Positions 23,105-32,777 of a stretch of 47,775 bases of DNA are shown here, one piece after another. The DNA lies in the NCBI GenBank assembly GCA_017467445.1, contig JAFTSG010000007.1, positions 1-47,775 of the forward strand, read 5' to 3'. The DNA is from Clostridia bacterium. Lineage in GTDB: Bacteria; Bacillota; Clostridia; RUG12999. The position numbers and the translations under genes are program-made. Under the pieces are notes generated by a model. The model was not told where the DNA came from, ran no database searches, and worked only from the letters and a program-made list of their open reading frames with translations. Numbering within the stretch: the first letter of the stretch is position 1; every line of letters starts with the position of its first letter.

Positions 23105-23503
23105 ATGGAAGTACTTGAACAGGCAAGAATTCTTGGCAAAGCGCTGAGAGAAAGTGAAGAATTTACAAAATATTACGAGGCGGAAGCGGTGTTTAAAATC
23201 GACGAAACCGCTATTGCACTTATTGAAGAATATACTCAGAATCAGGAAAAATATGTTGAAAAGCTTCAGGCTGAGGATATTACTCCCGAAGAAATGATAA
23301 ACATCAAAAAACAGATGTCAGACGACTATGCGGCTCTTCTTGAAAACGACGTTATAAGAGCATATACCGAAACAAAAGAAGAAGCGGAAAGCCTTCTTGC
23401 AAGAGTAAATCAGATTATCAAATTCTACATTGTGGGTGAAGAAGACCACAGCCATGAAGGCGGATGCTCAGGACATTGCCATACCTGCGGAGGATGCCAC
23501 TAA
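23105..23503 (+). CDS. YlbF/YmcA-family regulator with Cys/His-rich tail
   Basis: 132 aa. A helical YlbF domain (residues 1-108) is followed by the short tail HSHEGGCSGHCHTCGGCH (about 115-132), which has four Cys and five His and could bind a metal or Fe-S cluster. In Bacillus, YlbF-YmcA-YaaT forms a complex that carries Fe-S clusters and affects sporulation, competence and RNase Y-dependent mRNA processing. This homologue starts 3 nt after miaB and lies upstream of mutS, a position I recall from other Clostridia. Role inferred: accessory factor for RNA processing or sporulation control. Confidence 0.83.
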   Translation: MEVLEQARILGKALRESEEFTKYYEAEAVFKIDETAIALIEEYTQNQEKYVEKLQAEDITPEEMINIKKQMSDDYAALLENDVIRAYTETKEEAESLLARVNQIIKFYIVGEEDHSHEGGCSGHCHTCGGCH

Positions 23504-23538
23504 TATTTAAGGTTTCACAGCGACAAGGAGAATAGTTT

Positions 23539-26112
23539 ATGTCATACACGCCAATGATGCAGCAATATTTTGGTGTTAAAGAAAATTATAAAGACTGTAT
23601 TTTGTTTTACCGTCTCGGCGATTTTTATGAGATGTTTTTTGACGATGCCGAAACTGCGTCAAAGGAGCTTGAACTTACGCTTACCGGCAGGGACTGCGGA
23701 ATGGAGCAGCGTGCGCCGATGTGCGGCGTTCCGTATCACAGTGCCGACGGGTACATAACAAAGCTTATCGAAAAAGGGTATAAGGTTGCAATCTGCGAGC
23801 AGATGGAAGACCCTGCATCAGTTAAAGGAATTGTAAAAAGAGATGTTATAAAGGTTATAACTCCGTCCACCATCATTACGGACGGTGCTGTAGAACAAAC
23901 AAAAAACAATTTTCTTATGTCGGTATACAAAAAATCAGGCGAGCTTGGACTTTCCTTTGCCGATTATTCCACAGGCGAGCTTTATGCAACCGTTATTGAC
24001 GAAGAAATATATCAAAACCTTATTACCGAAATTTCAAGATTTTCACCTACGGAAGCGGTTATCTGCACCGAATGTGAAAACGACCTCAACATCAAAAAGA
24101 TACTTGCGTCTTTTGATGTGTATATAACCTACGATAAGAATGGATATTTTGAATCTCCGCGCGAAAAGCTTGCCGAAAAATTCGGTGCATCAGGCGATGT
24201 GAATTTTGACGATGTTTCTGCACCGGCGGTAGCGGGCGCAATCAGATACATAGAAGAAACACAGAAAACCGATATTTCGCATATCAGCAAAATTGAATAT
24301 TACAGCTCGGGCGAATATATGAATATTGACCCGAACACAAAACGCAACCTTGAGGTTGCCGAAACAATGCGTAACAAAGCTAAAAAGGGCAGTCTTCTCT
24401 GGGTGCTTGACAAAACAAAAACCGCCATGGGCGGCAGACAAATACGCAAATGGATTGACAGACCGCTTCGCAGCTGCGTGCTTATAAACAAACGTCTTGC
24501 CGGTGTTGAAGAGCTTATGGGCGATGTTATGCTCCGCTCGGAAATAATGGAAATGCTTTCCGGTGTGCGTGACATTCAGCGTCTTATGGGAAGAATTGTG
24601 GCAAAAAGTGCCGGTCCGAAAGACCTTGTTTCGCTTAAAACCTCACTTCAGGCGCTTCCACATATTATTAGCAGAATGTCCGGCGTTTCAAGTAATATTC
24701 TTAAGGATGTAGCATCAAAAATGGACGGACTCGAAGATGTAGCAGACCTTATTGAACGCGCAATTGTGGACGAGCCTCCAATGAAAATTAAAGACGGCGA
24801 GTTTATCAAAAAAGGCTATAACGAAACACTTGATACGCTTAAAGATGCGCTTACAAACAGCAAAAGCTGGCTTGCAAAAATGGAAGCCGATGAGCGCGAA
24901 AAAACAGGTATCAAAAACCTTAAAATAAGATTTAACAAAGTTTTCGGGTACTATATTGAGGTATCAAACTCGCATAAGGATTCCGTACCCGAAACATACA
25001 TAAGAAAACAAACACTTACAAACGGCGAAAGATATATCACAGCAGAGCTTAAAGAACTTGAAGATATGATACTCGGCTCGTCTGAAAAAGCGATTAGCCT
25101 TGAACACGAGCTTTTTGAAGAGGTAAGGGCGGAAATAACCCGCCATAAAGACAGAATTGCGGCAAGTGCGGCGGCAATTGGTACACTTGACGGACTGTGC
25201 TCTTTTGCAGAGATTAGCGCAAAACAAAATTACTGCAAACCGGTAGTTGATACCTCGGGAGTTATCGATATCAAACAGGGCAGACACCCCGTTGTTGAAA
25301 AGCTTTCCGACGAAATGTTTGTACCAAACGATACGCTTCTTAACAGTGCGGACGACAGACTTCTTATCATAACAGGACCGAATATGGCAGGTAAATCCAC
25401 ATATATGCGTCAGGTAGCGGTAATTACGCTTATGGCGCAAATCGGCTGCTTTGTTCCTGCCGAAAGCGCAAGAATAGGCATTGTAGACAGTATATTTACA
25501 AGAGTCGGTGCGTCTGATGACCTTGCTTCCGGTCAGAGTACGTTTATGGTGGAAATGAACGAGGTTGCACATATTCTTAAACACGCAACAAAAAACAGCC
25601 TCATTATTTATGACGAAATCGGCAGAGGTACAAGCACATACGACGGGCTTGCAATAGCGTGGTCGGTGCTTGAATATACGGCGGACGCTAAAAAATGCGG
25701 TGCAAAAACTCTTTTTGCAACACATTATCACGAGCTTACAAAACTTGAAGAAACCATCCCCGGCGTTAAAAACTACTGTGTTGCCGTAAAAGAACGCGGG
25801 GAAGATATAATTTTCCTGCGTAAAATTATCCGCGGCGGTGCGGACGACAGTTATGGTGTTGAAGTTGCGCGCCTTGCAGGAATTCCCGATAAGGTTATAA
25901 AACGCGCAAGGGAAATCCTTAATAACCTTGAATCAGGAAAAGAAACTCTCGATGCGCCCAAACCGAAGGTGCAGGCGGCAGAAATCAGTTTTGAAGACCA
26001 GATTGCACTGAATCTTCTTGAAGAAATCAAAAAAATGAGTATTGATACGCTTACGCCTATTGAAGCAATGAATTTCCTTTACAAAATCAAAAAAGAAATC
26101 GAAAATATCTGA
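23539..26112 (+). CDS. mutS: DNA mismatch repair protein MutS
   Basis: 857 aa, full length. The mismatch-reading F-x-E motif lies in RLGDFYEMFFDDA near residue 35. The ATPase has Walker A GPNMAGKSTYMRQ at about 613-626, FMVEMNEVA and the Walker B region LIIYDEIGRGTSTYDG, then FATHYHEL. It recognises mismatches and small loops and recruits MutL. AAGGAGAATAG precedes the ATG. mutL follows 17 nt later and miaA after that, the classic mutS-mutL-miaA order. Confidence 0.97.
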   Translation: MSYTPMMQQYFGVKENYKDCILFYRLGDFYEMFFDDAETASKELELTLTGRDCGMEQRAPMCGVPYHSADGYITKLIEKGYKVAICEQMEDPASVKGIVKRDVIKVITPSTIITDGAVEQTKNNFLMSVYKKSGELGLSFADYSTGELYATVIDEEIYQNLITEISRFSPTEAVICTECENDLNIKKILASFDVYITYDKNGYFESPREKLAEKFGASGDVNFDDVSAPAVAGAIRYIEETQKTDISHISKIEYYSSGEYMNIDPNTKRNLEVAETMRNKAKKGSLLWVLDKTKTAMGGRQIRKWIDRPLRSCVLINKRLAGVEELMGDVMLRSEIMEMLSGVRDIQRLMGRIVAKSAGPKDLVSLKTSLQALPHIISRMSGVSSNILKDVASKMDGLEDVADLIERAIVDEPPMKIKDGEFIKKGYNETLDTLKDALTNSKSWLAKMEADEREKTGIKNLKIRFNKVFGYYIEVSNSHKDSVPETYIRKQTLTNGERYITAELKELEDMILGSSEKAISLEHELFEEVRAEITRHKDRIAASAAAIGTLDGLCSFAEISAKQNYCKPVVDTSGVIDIKQGRHPVVEKLSDEMFVPNDTLLNSADDRLLIITGPNMAGKSTYMRQVAVITLMAQIGCFVPAESARIGIVDSIFTRVGASDDLASGQSTFMVEMNEVAHILKHATKNSLIIYDEIGRGTSTYDGLAIAWSVLEYTADAKKCGAKTLFATHYHELTKLEETIPGVKNYCVAVKERGEDIIFLRKIIRGGADDSYGVEVARLAGIPDKVIKRAREILNNLESGKETLDAPKPKVQAAEISFEDQIALNLLEEIKKMSIDTLTPIEAMNFLYKIKKEIENI

Positions 26113-26129
26113 TGAAAGGGTGAATCCGG

Positions 26130-28013
26130 ATGTTTATAAAACTGCTTGATAAGAATTTAGCTAATATGATAGCTGCGGGCGAGGTTGTTGAAAGACCGTC
26201 GTCGGCGGTAAAAGAGCTTGTTGAAAACTCAATTGATGCGGGTGCAAGTATTATTACGGTTGAAATCAAATGCGGCGGTATAAAACAGATTAAAGTAACC
26301 GATAACGGCTGCGGCATTCATCCGGAGGATGTGGGAAATGCGTTTTTAAGACATGCCACAAGCAAAATTTCCAAACCTGAAGATTTAAACAGCATATATA
26401 CACTCGGTTTCCGCGGCGAGGCACTTGCCTCTATTGCGGCGGTTGCAAAGGTGAGTCTTTATACAAGAACGCTGGAATTTGAAAACGGTATGGTTTGCAA
26501 TGCAAACTACGGCGAAATTGAAGATGCAGAGGAAATGCCCGGTTTTGTAGGTACCTGCATAACAGTAAACGATTTGTTCTACAACGTGCCGGCAAGAATG
26601 AAATTCCTTAAAAAAGATTCTACGGAAGCGGGTTATATTGAAGAAGTTGTGCGCAAAATGGCAATTGCACACCCCGAAATTTCAATGCGATTTATAAACG
26701 ACGGAGTAGAAAAACTGTTCACTCCGGGAGATGCAAGCCTTATGAACACGCTCTTTACCATATACGGTAAAGAGGTGGTAAGTCAGCTTCGCAAGGTTGA
26801 ATATACCGACGGAATTGTCGGCGTATCGGGCGTTATATCTAACCCTGTTTATACTAAAAAAACACGTAATATGCAGACATATTACGTAAATAACAGACCC
26901 ATTGTCAGCAGAATGATGATGAGCGCGGTAGCGGAAGCAACAACGGGATTTATTCCGCAAGGGGCGCATCCGGTGCTTGTTCTTAAGCTTGACATTCCGG
27001 CTGATAAGATAGATATAAACGTTCATCCGGCAAAGCTTGAAGTTAAGTTTTCGGAAGAAAGCAAAATATATGGCGCGGTTTACCATGCAATAAAAAATGC
27101 ATATCAGAATACCGCAGTAATGCCGCAGATAAAAGAGCCGGAAAAACCGGAGGTAGTTGAGGCGTCGCCTGAAATCCCCGAAAAAACAGCGGAAGTTGAC
27201 TACATTGCCAAAATGAAAGAATTTCAGGCAACAAAAGACGATCATATGTTTGTGGTAAAAAGCAAAGAGGAGTCTACTGACCCCGACGAAACGGAAGTTT
27301 CTTATAACGGAGAGCTGCGTTTCGGGCAGACCTTTGAAAATAGTAGTCAGGTGGAATTTGTTCCCGAAGACAGGGGCGAAATTCTGCAGAAAAATTTGGG
27401 CGAATATGTTCAATTAGGTCTTGAACAGAATCGGGAAATAGAGTATAATATAATTGGACAGTTATTTAAAACTTATATATTAGTAGAAAAGGGCAATAAT
27501 CTGCTTCTTGTAGACCAGCATGCCGCACACGAGCATATCTTATATGCGGAGCTTGCTGAAAAACTGGAAAAGAGGGAGTTTTTTGCTCAACAACTGCTTT
27601 CCCCGCAGGTAATAACACTTATGCCTTCCGAAAAAGCATGCGTTCTTGAAAATGCATCCTTTTTTGAAGAAATAGGTTTTGAAATTCAGGATTTCGGCAC
27701 AAACGATGTTTGTGTATCTGCCGTTCCTGCAGATTTGGAAAGTGAGGATGTTGGCAAGGTTATTTCCGAAATAGCAATGGGACTTACAGAAAATAAAATG
27801 GATAAAAGAACAGCGGCGGCGCAGCGTGCGCTTTATACTGTAGCGTGCCGTGCGGCAATAAAAGCCGGTAAAAACTTAGGTGACGCCGAAAGAAAAGTTC
27901 TTGTTTCCAAAGTTCTTGATGAAAATAAAACCGTTACCTGCCCGCACGGCAGACCGGCGGTAATTGCAATAGAAAAAGGCTTTATTGAAAAGCAGTTTAA
28001 AAGAATTAAGTAA
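26130..28013 (+). CDS. mutL: DNA mismatch repair protein MutL (endonuclease type)
   Basis: 627 aa. The GHKL ATPase N-terminus has AAGEVVERPSSAVKELVENSIDAG, TDNGCGI and GFRGEALASIA. The C-terminal domain has the metal motif DQHAAHEHILYAE near 455-467, plus ACRAA and CPHGRP. That combination marks the latent endonuclease form found in bacteria without MutH. The linker (about 330-430) is acidic and variable. AAGGGTGAATC precedes the ATG. Confidence 0.96.
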   Translation: MFIKLLDKNLANMIAAGEVVERPSSAVKELVENSIDAGASIITVEIKCGGIKQIKVTDNGCGIHPEDVGNAFLRHATSKISKPEDLNSIYTLGFRGEALASIAAVAKVSLYTRTLEFENGMVCNANYGEIEDAEEMPGFVGTCITVNDLFYNVPARMKFLKKDSTEAGYIEEVVRKMAIAHPEISMRFINDGVEKLFTPGDASLMNTLFTIYGKEVVSQLRKVEYTDGIVGVSGVISNPVYTKKTRNMQTYYVNNRPIVSRMMMSAVAEATTGFIPQGAHPVLVLKLDIPADKIDINVHPAKLEVKFSEESKIYGAVYHAIKNAYQNTAVMPQIKEPEKPEVVEASPEIPEKTAEVDYIAKMKEFQATKDDHMFVVKSKEESTDPDETEVSYNGELRFGQTFENSSQVEFVPEDRGEILQKNLGEYVQLGLEQNREIEYNIIGQLFKTYILVEKGNNLLLVDQHAAHEHILYAELAEKLEKREFFAQQLLSPQVITLMPSEKACVLENASFFEEIGFEIQDFGTNDVCVSAVPADLESEDVGKVISEIAMGLTENKMDKRTAAAQRALYTVACRAAIKAGKNLGDAERKVLVSKVLDENKTVTCPHGRPAVIAIEKGFIEKQFKRIK

Positions 28014-28025
28014 GAGGAAAATATT

Positions 28026-28910
28026 TTGATACCACTTATAATTGTTGAAGGTCCTACCGCATCGGGCAAAACCGATTTGGCGGTAAAAATAGCGCAGAAA
28101 CTTGATGGCGAGGTTGTTTCCGCCGATTCAATGCAAGTTTATAAATATATGGACATCGGAAGTGCCAAGCCAAGCAAAGAGGAAATGTGCGGCATCCCTC
28201 ATCATATGTTTGATGTTGTTATGCCCACAGAAAATTTCTCGCTTGCCGAATATGTAAAAATGGCGCATGCCGTTATAAAAGATATTCAAGCCAGAGGCAA
28301 ACGGGTTGTTATTGCCGGAGGAACAGGTCTTTATATTGATTTTTTAAAGGACAACCTTATGCTTTCCGATGAGGACGAAGATAATTCCGTCCGCGTGAAG
28401 CTTGAAGAATTTGCCGAAAAGAACGGTATAGATGCACTTCATAAGCGGCTTGCAGAGGTTGATGAAATTTCTGCCGCAAAAATTCATCCCAATAACGTAA
28501 AAAGGGTAATACGTGCACTTGAAGTGTACGAAAAAACCGGACACAAAATGTCCGAGCAGGTGGAAGAAAGCAAAAAAGGCGAAAAAATATACGATTATAA
28601 GGAATTCGGAATAATGTATGACCGCGACGAGCTTTATGACAGAATAAACCGCCGCGTTGACATTATGTTTGATATGGGACTTGTTTCCGAGGTTGAAAAC
28701 CTTGTGAAAATGGGTTGCACAAGAGACAACACCTCTATGCAGGGTATAGGATATAAAGAGGTTATGGACTATCTTGAAGGAAAAACTACTCTTGAAGAAA
28801 CAAAAGAAATAATAAGGCAGGGAACCCGCCGCTATGCAAAAAGGCAGATGACGTGGTTTCGAAGAAGTAATGTAACCTGGCTTAAACCGGGTGAAATGCC
28901 GCAGCTTTAA
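28026..28910 (+). CDS. miaA: tRNA dimethylallyltransferase (MiaA)
   Basis: 294 aa. The P-loop is GPTASGKTDLA (residues 9-19), then the DSMQVYKYMDIGSAKPS signature and GGTGLYIDFL, and late QGIGYKEVMDYLEG plus YAKRQMTWFRR. It transfers a dimethylallyl group to A37 of tRNAs reading UNN codons, making the substrate of MiaB. The start is a TTG preceded by AGAGGAAAATATT; no in-frame ATG exists upstream. It starts 12 nt after mutL. Confidence 0.95.
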   Translation: MIPLIIVEGPTASGKTDLAVKIAQKLDGEVVSADSMQVYKYMDIGSAKPSKEEMCGIPHHMFDVVMPTENFSLAEYVKMAHAVIKDIQARGKRVVIAGGTGLYIDFLKDNLMLSDEDEDNSVRVKLEEFAEKNGIDALHKRLAEVDEISAAKIHPNNVKRVIRALEVYEKTGHKMSEQVEESKKGEKIYDYKEFGIMYDRDELYDRINRRVDIMFDMGLVSEVENLVKMGCTRDNTSMQGIGYKEVMDYLEGKTTLEETKEIIRQGTRRYAKRQMTWFRRSNVTWLKPGEMPQL

Positions 28911-28921
28911 GGAGAATTATA

Positions 28922-30106
28922 ATGAAACAGAAGCTTCCGCTTTTGATAATATTATTGTGTATAATTGTAATGTGGAGCATATACGGCAAAATTTCAAACA
29001 GTTTTACAGTGGCAACTGCTGTTTCGGGCAGCCGTGAAAATGTACTTTCTGCTGAGGCGCTTTTCATCCGCAACGAATATCCCGTAAAAGTAGACGGAAA
29101 CGGATATTTCCAGAACAGTGCAGCAGGCGGAAGTAAGGTACATAAAGGGCAGACTATAGGATATTACTATATCGGCGAGCCTGATAAAGAGCTTATCAGT
29201 AAAATTAATGTAATAAATGAAAAAATTAAAGCGGCAACAAATGCAAGAAGCACCGAAGAGGCTTTTGTTGACGATACTATCAGTATAGATAATAAAATTG
29301 CCGCCTACACAAAAGAAATTTCCGAGCTTGCATCGGCAGGAAATCAGGAAGAAATCAATAAAATCCGTGCCGAGATAGATGTTCTTCTTGAACGAAAGGC
29401 AACCATAGCCGGCGGAGCTGTAAGTACAAAAGCATCTGTTATAGATACGCTTAACGCACAAAAACAGGAGCTTGAAAATCAGCTTATGGGAAACAAAACC
29501 GGTCTTTATGCACCGGCACCCGGGATTTTTGCCATATCTGCAGACGGACTTGAAGAAACACTTAATCTTAAAAGTATAGATACCCTTACCGTAAGCACGG
29601 TGGAAGAAATACTTGCAAAAAAAGAGTATACTGTGGATAAAAATGTTTATCCTCTCAGTATATGTAAAGTAATAGATAATTCAGAATGGATTCTGGCAAT
29701 TGTTTGTGAAGAAAAGAAACTGCAGGGCATTCACGTGGGCAATACGCTTGAAGTAAAGTTTGCCGACGAGGGTGATATTACAGAAAAATGCACAGTTAAA
29801 AAAATATCCGAACCCGAGGACGGAAAAGTTGTACTTTATCTTAAAGGCTCGGTTGAACTTGCGCAGATGCAAAATGCAAGAAAAACCTCGGTTAACATAG
29901 TTCTTAAAAACTATAAAGGCCTGCAGATTCCGACAAAAGCACTTAAAAATGAGGCAGGGAAAGACGTTGTGTATGTTTCAAATGGCGCAGAAAAACAGAT
30001 GAAATATGTCAATGTTTTATATAAAGATGACGATATTGCAATAGTGGAAGAAAATAATCAGGGTGAAAATCCGCTGCTGCTTTATGATGAGGTGGTGCTT
30101 GAATGA
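28922..30106 (+). CDS. HlyD-like membrane-anchored adaptor protein
   Basis: 394 aa. One N-terminal membrane helix (about 5-24) comes first. It is followed by a lipoyl-like half (EYPVKVDGNGYFQNSAAGGSKVHKGQTIGYY), a coiled-coil hairpin (about 95-190), the second lipoyl half (GLYAPAPGIFA), and a beta-barrel (about 240-390). This is the architecture of HlyD/efflux periplasmic adaptors, here facing the cell exterior. No ABC or RND partner is nearby. It lies just upstream of yggS-sepF, an arrangement I recall from related Clostridia, which may tie it to the division cluster. Its stop overlaps the yggS start by 4 nt. Confidence 0.8.
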   Translation: MKQKLPLLIILLCIIVMWSIYGKISNSFTVATAVSGSRENVLSAEALFIRNEYPVKVDGNGYFQNSAAGGSKVHKGQTIGYYYIGEPDKELISKINVINEKIKAATNARSTEEAFVDDTISIDNKIAAYTKEISELASAGNQEEINKIRAEIDVLLERKATIAGGAVSTKASVIDTLNAQKQELENQLMGNKTGLYAPAPGIFAISADGLEETLNLKSIDTLTVSTVEEILAKKEYTVDKNVYPLSICKVIDNSEWILAIVCEEKKLQGIHVGNTLEVKFADEGDITEKCTVKKISEPEDGKVVLYLKGSVELAQMQNARKTSVNIVLKNYKGLQIPTKALKNEAGKDVVYVSNGAEKQMKYVNVLYKDDDIAIVEENNQGENPLLLYDEVVLE

Positions 30107-30789
30107 GTATCGCACAAAATATAGAAATTGTGAAAACAAATATTGAAAAGGCTTGTATAAGATGCGGGCGAAGCCCAGAGGAAATAACGCTTATAGGCGT
30201 TACGAAAACCCACGGCGCCGACATAATAAACGAAGGCATTAGCGGCGGTCTTACTCATATCGGCGAAAACCGAGTGCAGGAGCTTTGCGAAAAATATGAG
30301 ACAATTGAAAAAGGCGTACATATCCACCTTATAGGGCATCTTCAGTCAAACAAGGTGAAATATATTGCCGATAAAGTCGACCTTATACATTCGCTTGATT
30401 CAAAAAATCTGGCAAAAGAAATATCGGCACAGGCAGTCAAACACGCACGGATTATTGAGGCGCTTGTTCAGGTAAACATTTCCGGAGAGGAAACAAAAAG
30501 CGGCATTTCGCCGGACGAGCTTGATGAACTTCTCGAATATATAGAGCTACTACCCGGTATAAAAATAAAAGGGTTTATGACAATTCCGCCTGTTGATACG
30601 GGCGATATGTTACAAAGTCGCAAAATTTTTGAAAAACTTCGGATTTTATTTGAAAAAACGAAAGAAAAAAGGTATAATAATACTGTAATCGAGCATCTTT
30701 CGATGGGTATGACAAACGATTATGAAATTGCTATTGAAGAAGGCTCTACCATGGTAAGAGTGGGAAGAGCAATCTTTGGAAATAGATAA
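30103..30789 (+). CDS. PLP homeostasis protein (YggS/YlmE family)
   Basis: 228 aa fold-III PLP-binding barrel. The PLP lysine is in LIGVTKTHG (about residue 36). IGHLQSNKVKYI, VQVNISGEETKSGI, GFMTIPP and HLSMGMTNDYEIAIEEGSTMVRVGRAIFG are family signatures. It buffers cellular pyridoxal phosphate and has no known catalytic activity. It is translationally coupled (ATGA overlap) to the HlyD-like gene and next to sepF, as in the Gram-positive ylmEFGH-divIVA cluster. Confidence 0.94.
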   Translation: MSIAQNIEIVKTNIEKACIRCGRSPEEITLIGVTKTHGADIINEGISGGLTHIGENRVQELCEKYETIEKGVHIHLIGHLQSNKVKYIADKVDLIHSLDSKNLAKEISAQAVKHARIIEALVQVNISGEETKSGISPDELDELLEYIELLPGIKIKGFMTIPPVDTGDMLQSRKIFEKLRILFEKTKEKRYNNTVIEHLSMGMTNDYEIAIEEGSTMVRVGRAIFGNR

Positions 30790-30809
30790 AATGCAAGGAG
30801 GAAAATATT

Positions 30810-31244
30810 ATGGGTAAATTCACTTCCAAACTTTTAAACACACTGGGAATAAACACAAACGAAGAGGACGATTTCGAAGAATACGAAGAAGTGTCCACAC
30901 CGCAGGTGTTGGAGGATACTTCCAGCTTTAAACGCGGCAAGGTGGTAAACATCAACGCTACAACACAGTTCAGAGTTGTTGTAATTCAGCCTGAAACTTT
31001 TGATGAAGCAAAAGAAATTGCCGACCATCTTAAAGAAAGAAAACCGGTTGTTATTAACCTTGAACTTATGGACAAAGAACAGGCTAAAAAAATATTTGAC
31101 TTCTTAAACGGAGCTATATACGCTCTCGGCGGAAGCATTCAGCAGGTTGCAACAAGCATCTATCTGTTTGCTCCGTATAACGTAACAATAATGAGCGATT
31201 TCCGTGACGAGCTTAAAAGCAAAGGATTTCTCTGGAATTCCTGA
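30810..31244 (+). CDS. sepF: Cell division protein SepF
   Basis: 144 aa. An N-terminal amphipathic membrane-binding helix (MGKFTSKLLNTLGI) is followed by an acidic linker. The SepF core (about 55-135) has VVVIQPETFDEAKEIADHLKERKPVVINLELMD, then DFLNGAIYALGGSIQQV. It bundles FtsZ filaments and tethers the Z ring to the membrane. The Shine-Dalgarno AAGGAGGAAA is very strong. Confidence 0.95.
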   Translation: MGKFTSKLLNTLGINTNEEDDFEEYEEVSTPQVLEDTSSFKRGKVVNINATTQFRVVVIQPETFDEAKEIADHLKERKPVVINLELMDKEQAKKIFDFLNGAIYALGGSIQQVATSIYLFAPYNVTIMSDFRDELKSKGFLWNS

Positions 31245-31274
31245 TAAAGCCTTACGGCGTAAAGGGTGGTATAA

Positions 31275-31562
31275 TTGTTAGCAGCTATTTATGCAATAAA
31301 TGCACTTTTTAACATAATATATACACTTGTGCTTGTTGATGTTTTTGCAAGCTGGCTTCCGTTTTTGTATTCAAAACGGGGGGTTGCAAAAATACTTTAT
31401 ATGATTCATTCCTTAATAGAACCGCTTTTAAGCCCCATAAGAAAGCTTATGGCAAAAACACCGTTTGGCGGTATGCCGGTTGATTTTTCGCCGATTATAC
31501 TCCTCATACTTCTTAATGTTGTAAGAAACATTGTTGTTACAATACTTATAATGGTGGCGTAA
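31275..31562 (+). CDS. YggT family membrane protein (YlmG)
   Basis: 95 aa with two hydrophobic regions (about 3-27, 67-95). Family pattern: LVLVDVFASWLP...HSLIEPLLSPIRKLM...VDFSPIILLILLNVVRNIV. The function is unclear, but these proteins are linked to division or chromosome distribution by gene context. The start is TTG with GGGTGGT 6-7 nt upstream. It lies in order sepF-yggT-ylmH-divIVA. Confidence 0.9.
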   Translation: MLAAIYAINALFNIIYTLVLVDVFASWLPFLYSKRGVAKILYMIHSLIEPLLSPIRKLMAKTPFGGMPVDFSPIILLILLNVVRNIVVTILIMVA

Positions 31563-31563
31563 T

Positions 31564-32292
31564 ATGGACGAAGATAAGCTTTTTTATAACCGTATTTGCG
31601 ACCTTGCTCGGAAAAGAGACGATAAAAATGTGCCCGCATTTTCAAAATTTCTTGGGATAGAGGAGCAGGTGGGACTTAAGTTCAAATCGGCGGTGTTTTG
31701 GGGTGGATATGAAGGCGCAGGCAGAAAAATCCTTATGTTTTTGCCCGACTGGGCAGAGCCACAGGATTTTTATGACTGTGTAGCTGCCGTAAAAATAACG
31801 TCATCCGATAAAAAGGTTTATGACCACCGTGATTATCTCGGGTCTGTTATGGGGCTTGGACTAAAACGTGAAGTAATAGGAGATATTGCGGTTTGCGATG
31901 GCTTTGCGGTTATGTTTTGCATTAGTGAAATTGCGCCATTTATTAAAGAAAATCTTGTGCAGGTGGCAAAATCAGGAGTAAACTGCGAAATCCTTGATTC
32001 ACTTGACGGAATTAACATAAAACAAAACTACCTTGAAATAAGGGGAACGGTTGCATCCGCAAGGATTGACTGCATTGTGTCGTTTCTTAAAAATACAGGC
32101 AGGTCTGCGGCGACGGAAATGCTCCGTGCAGGGTGCGTAAAGCTCAATGCAAAAGAAATACAGGACACATCGAAACTGCTAAAACCCGGGGATGTAATTT
32201 CAATCCGCGGTCTTGGAAAATTCATTTTCGACGGGGAGACGGGTACCTCCCGAAAAGGAAGAAGCATTATAAATTTGAGAAAATTAGTTTAG
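31564..32292 (+). CDS. S4-domain RNA-binding protein YlmH
   Basis: 242 aa. The N-terminal portion has VFWGGYEGAGRKILMFLPDW, and the middle HRDYLGSVMGLGLKREVIGDI matches the YlmH family. The C-terminal S4 domain (about 175-240) has GRSAATEMLRAGCVKLN and LKPGDVISIRGLGKF. YlmH binds ribosomal RNA or stalled 50S-tRNA complexes in Gram-positive bacteria. It starts 1 nt after yggT's stop. Confidence 0.92.
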   Translation: MDEDKLFYNRICDLARKRDDKNVPAFSKFLGIEEQVGLKFKSAVFWGGYEGAGRKILMFLPDWAEPQDFYDCVAAVKITSSDKKVYDHRDYLGSVMGLGLKREVIGDIAVCDGFAVMFCISEIAPFIKENLVQVAKSGVNCEILDSLDGINIKQNYLEIRGTVASARIDCIVSFLKNTGRSAATEMLRAGCVKLNAKEIQDTSKLLKPGDVISIRGLGKFIFDGETGTSRKGRSIINLRKLV

Positions 32293-32309
32293 TGTGGGAG
32301 TGATAATAT

Positions 32310-32777
32310 ATGATTTCACCTATTGATATTGAAAAAAAGGAGTTCAGAAAAACTGCGTTCGGCGGATACGACCGTGAGGAAATTGACGAATTTATGTCAA
32401 TGCTCCTGCAGGATTACAGAACTATATATATGGAAAATGTATCGTTGAAAGATAAAGTGAATATGCTTTCTTCAGCGGTTACAAAATATAAATCAATGGA
32501 GGAGGTCCTCCAAAGTACACTTATTGTTGCACAAACAACAAGCGACGAGCTTAAATCCGCAGCTCATGACAGAGCAAAAATAATTACTGACGAAGCCGAA
32601 ATAAAGGCAAATAAAATGATTGAAGATGCACGTCAGGAATTAGCCGATGCAAGGGCAGAGCTTGCGAATGTAAAAGTACAGATAAGCAGCTATAAAAAGC
32701 AAATACTTGCTTTGCTTGAGGGTATTGTAAATACTATAGAAAACATACCGGAAGACACCGAAAGGACTGATAGTTAA
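32310..32777 (+). CDS. divIVA: DivIVA-family cell-pole scaffold protein
   Basis: 155 aa. The N-terminal lipid-binding domain has ISPIDIEKKEFRKTAFGGYDREEIDEFM, typical of DivIVA. Coiled coils follow (about 30-75 and 85-140). It marks negatively curved membrane at poles and septa. It overlaps ileS by one base (TAATG), so the two are coupled. This last position in the sepF cluster, before ileS, is conserved in Firmicutes. Confidence 0.93.
   Translation: MISPIDIEKKEFRKTAFGGYDREEIDEFMSMLLQDYRTIYMENVSLKDKVNMLSSAVTKYKSMEEVLQSTLIVAQTTSDELKSAAHDRAKIITDEAEIKANKMIEDARQELADARAELANVKVQISSYKKQILALLEGIVNTIENIPEDTERTDS

Noticed and set aside
24964-27413. Long minus-strand ORFs over mutS and mutL
   Set aside because: Cys/Arg/Phe-rich antisense translations of well-supported genes, without ribosome sites.
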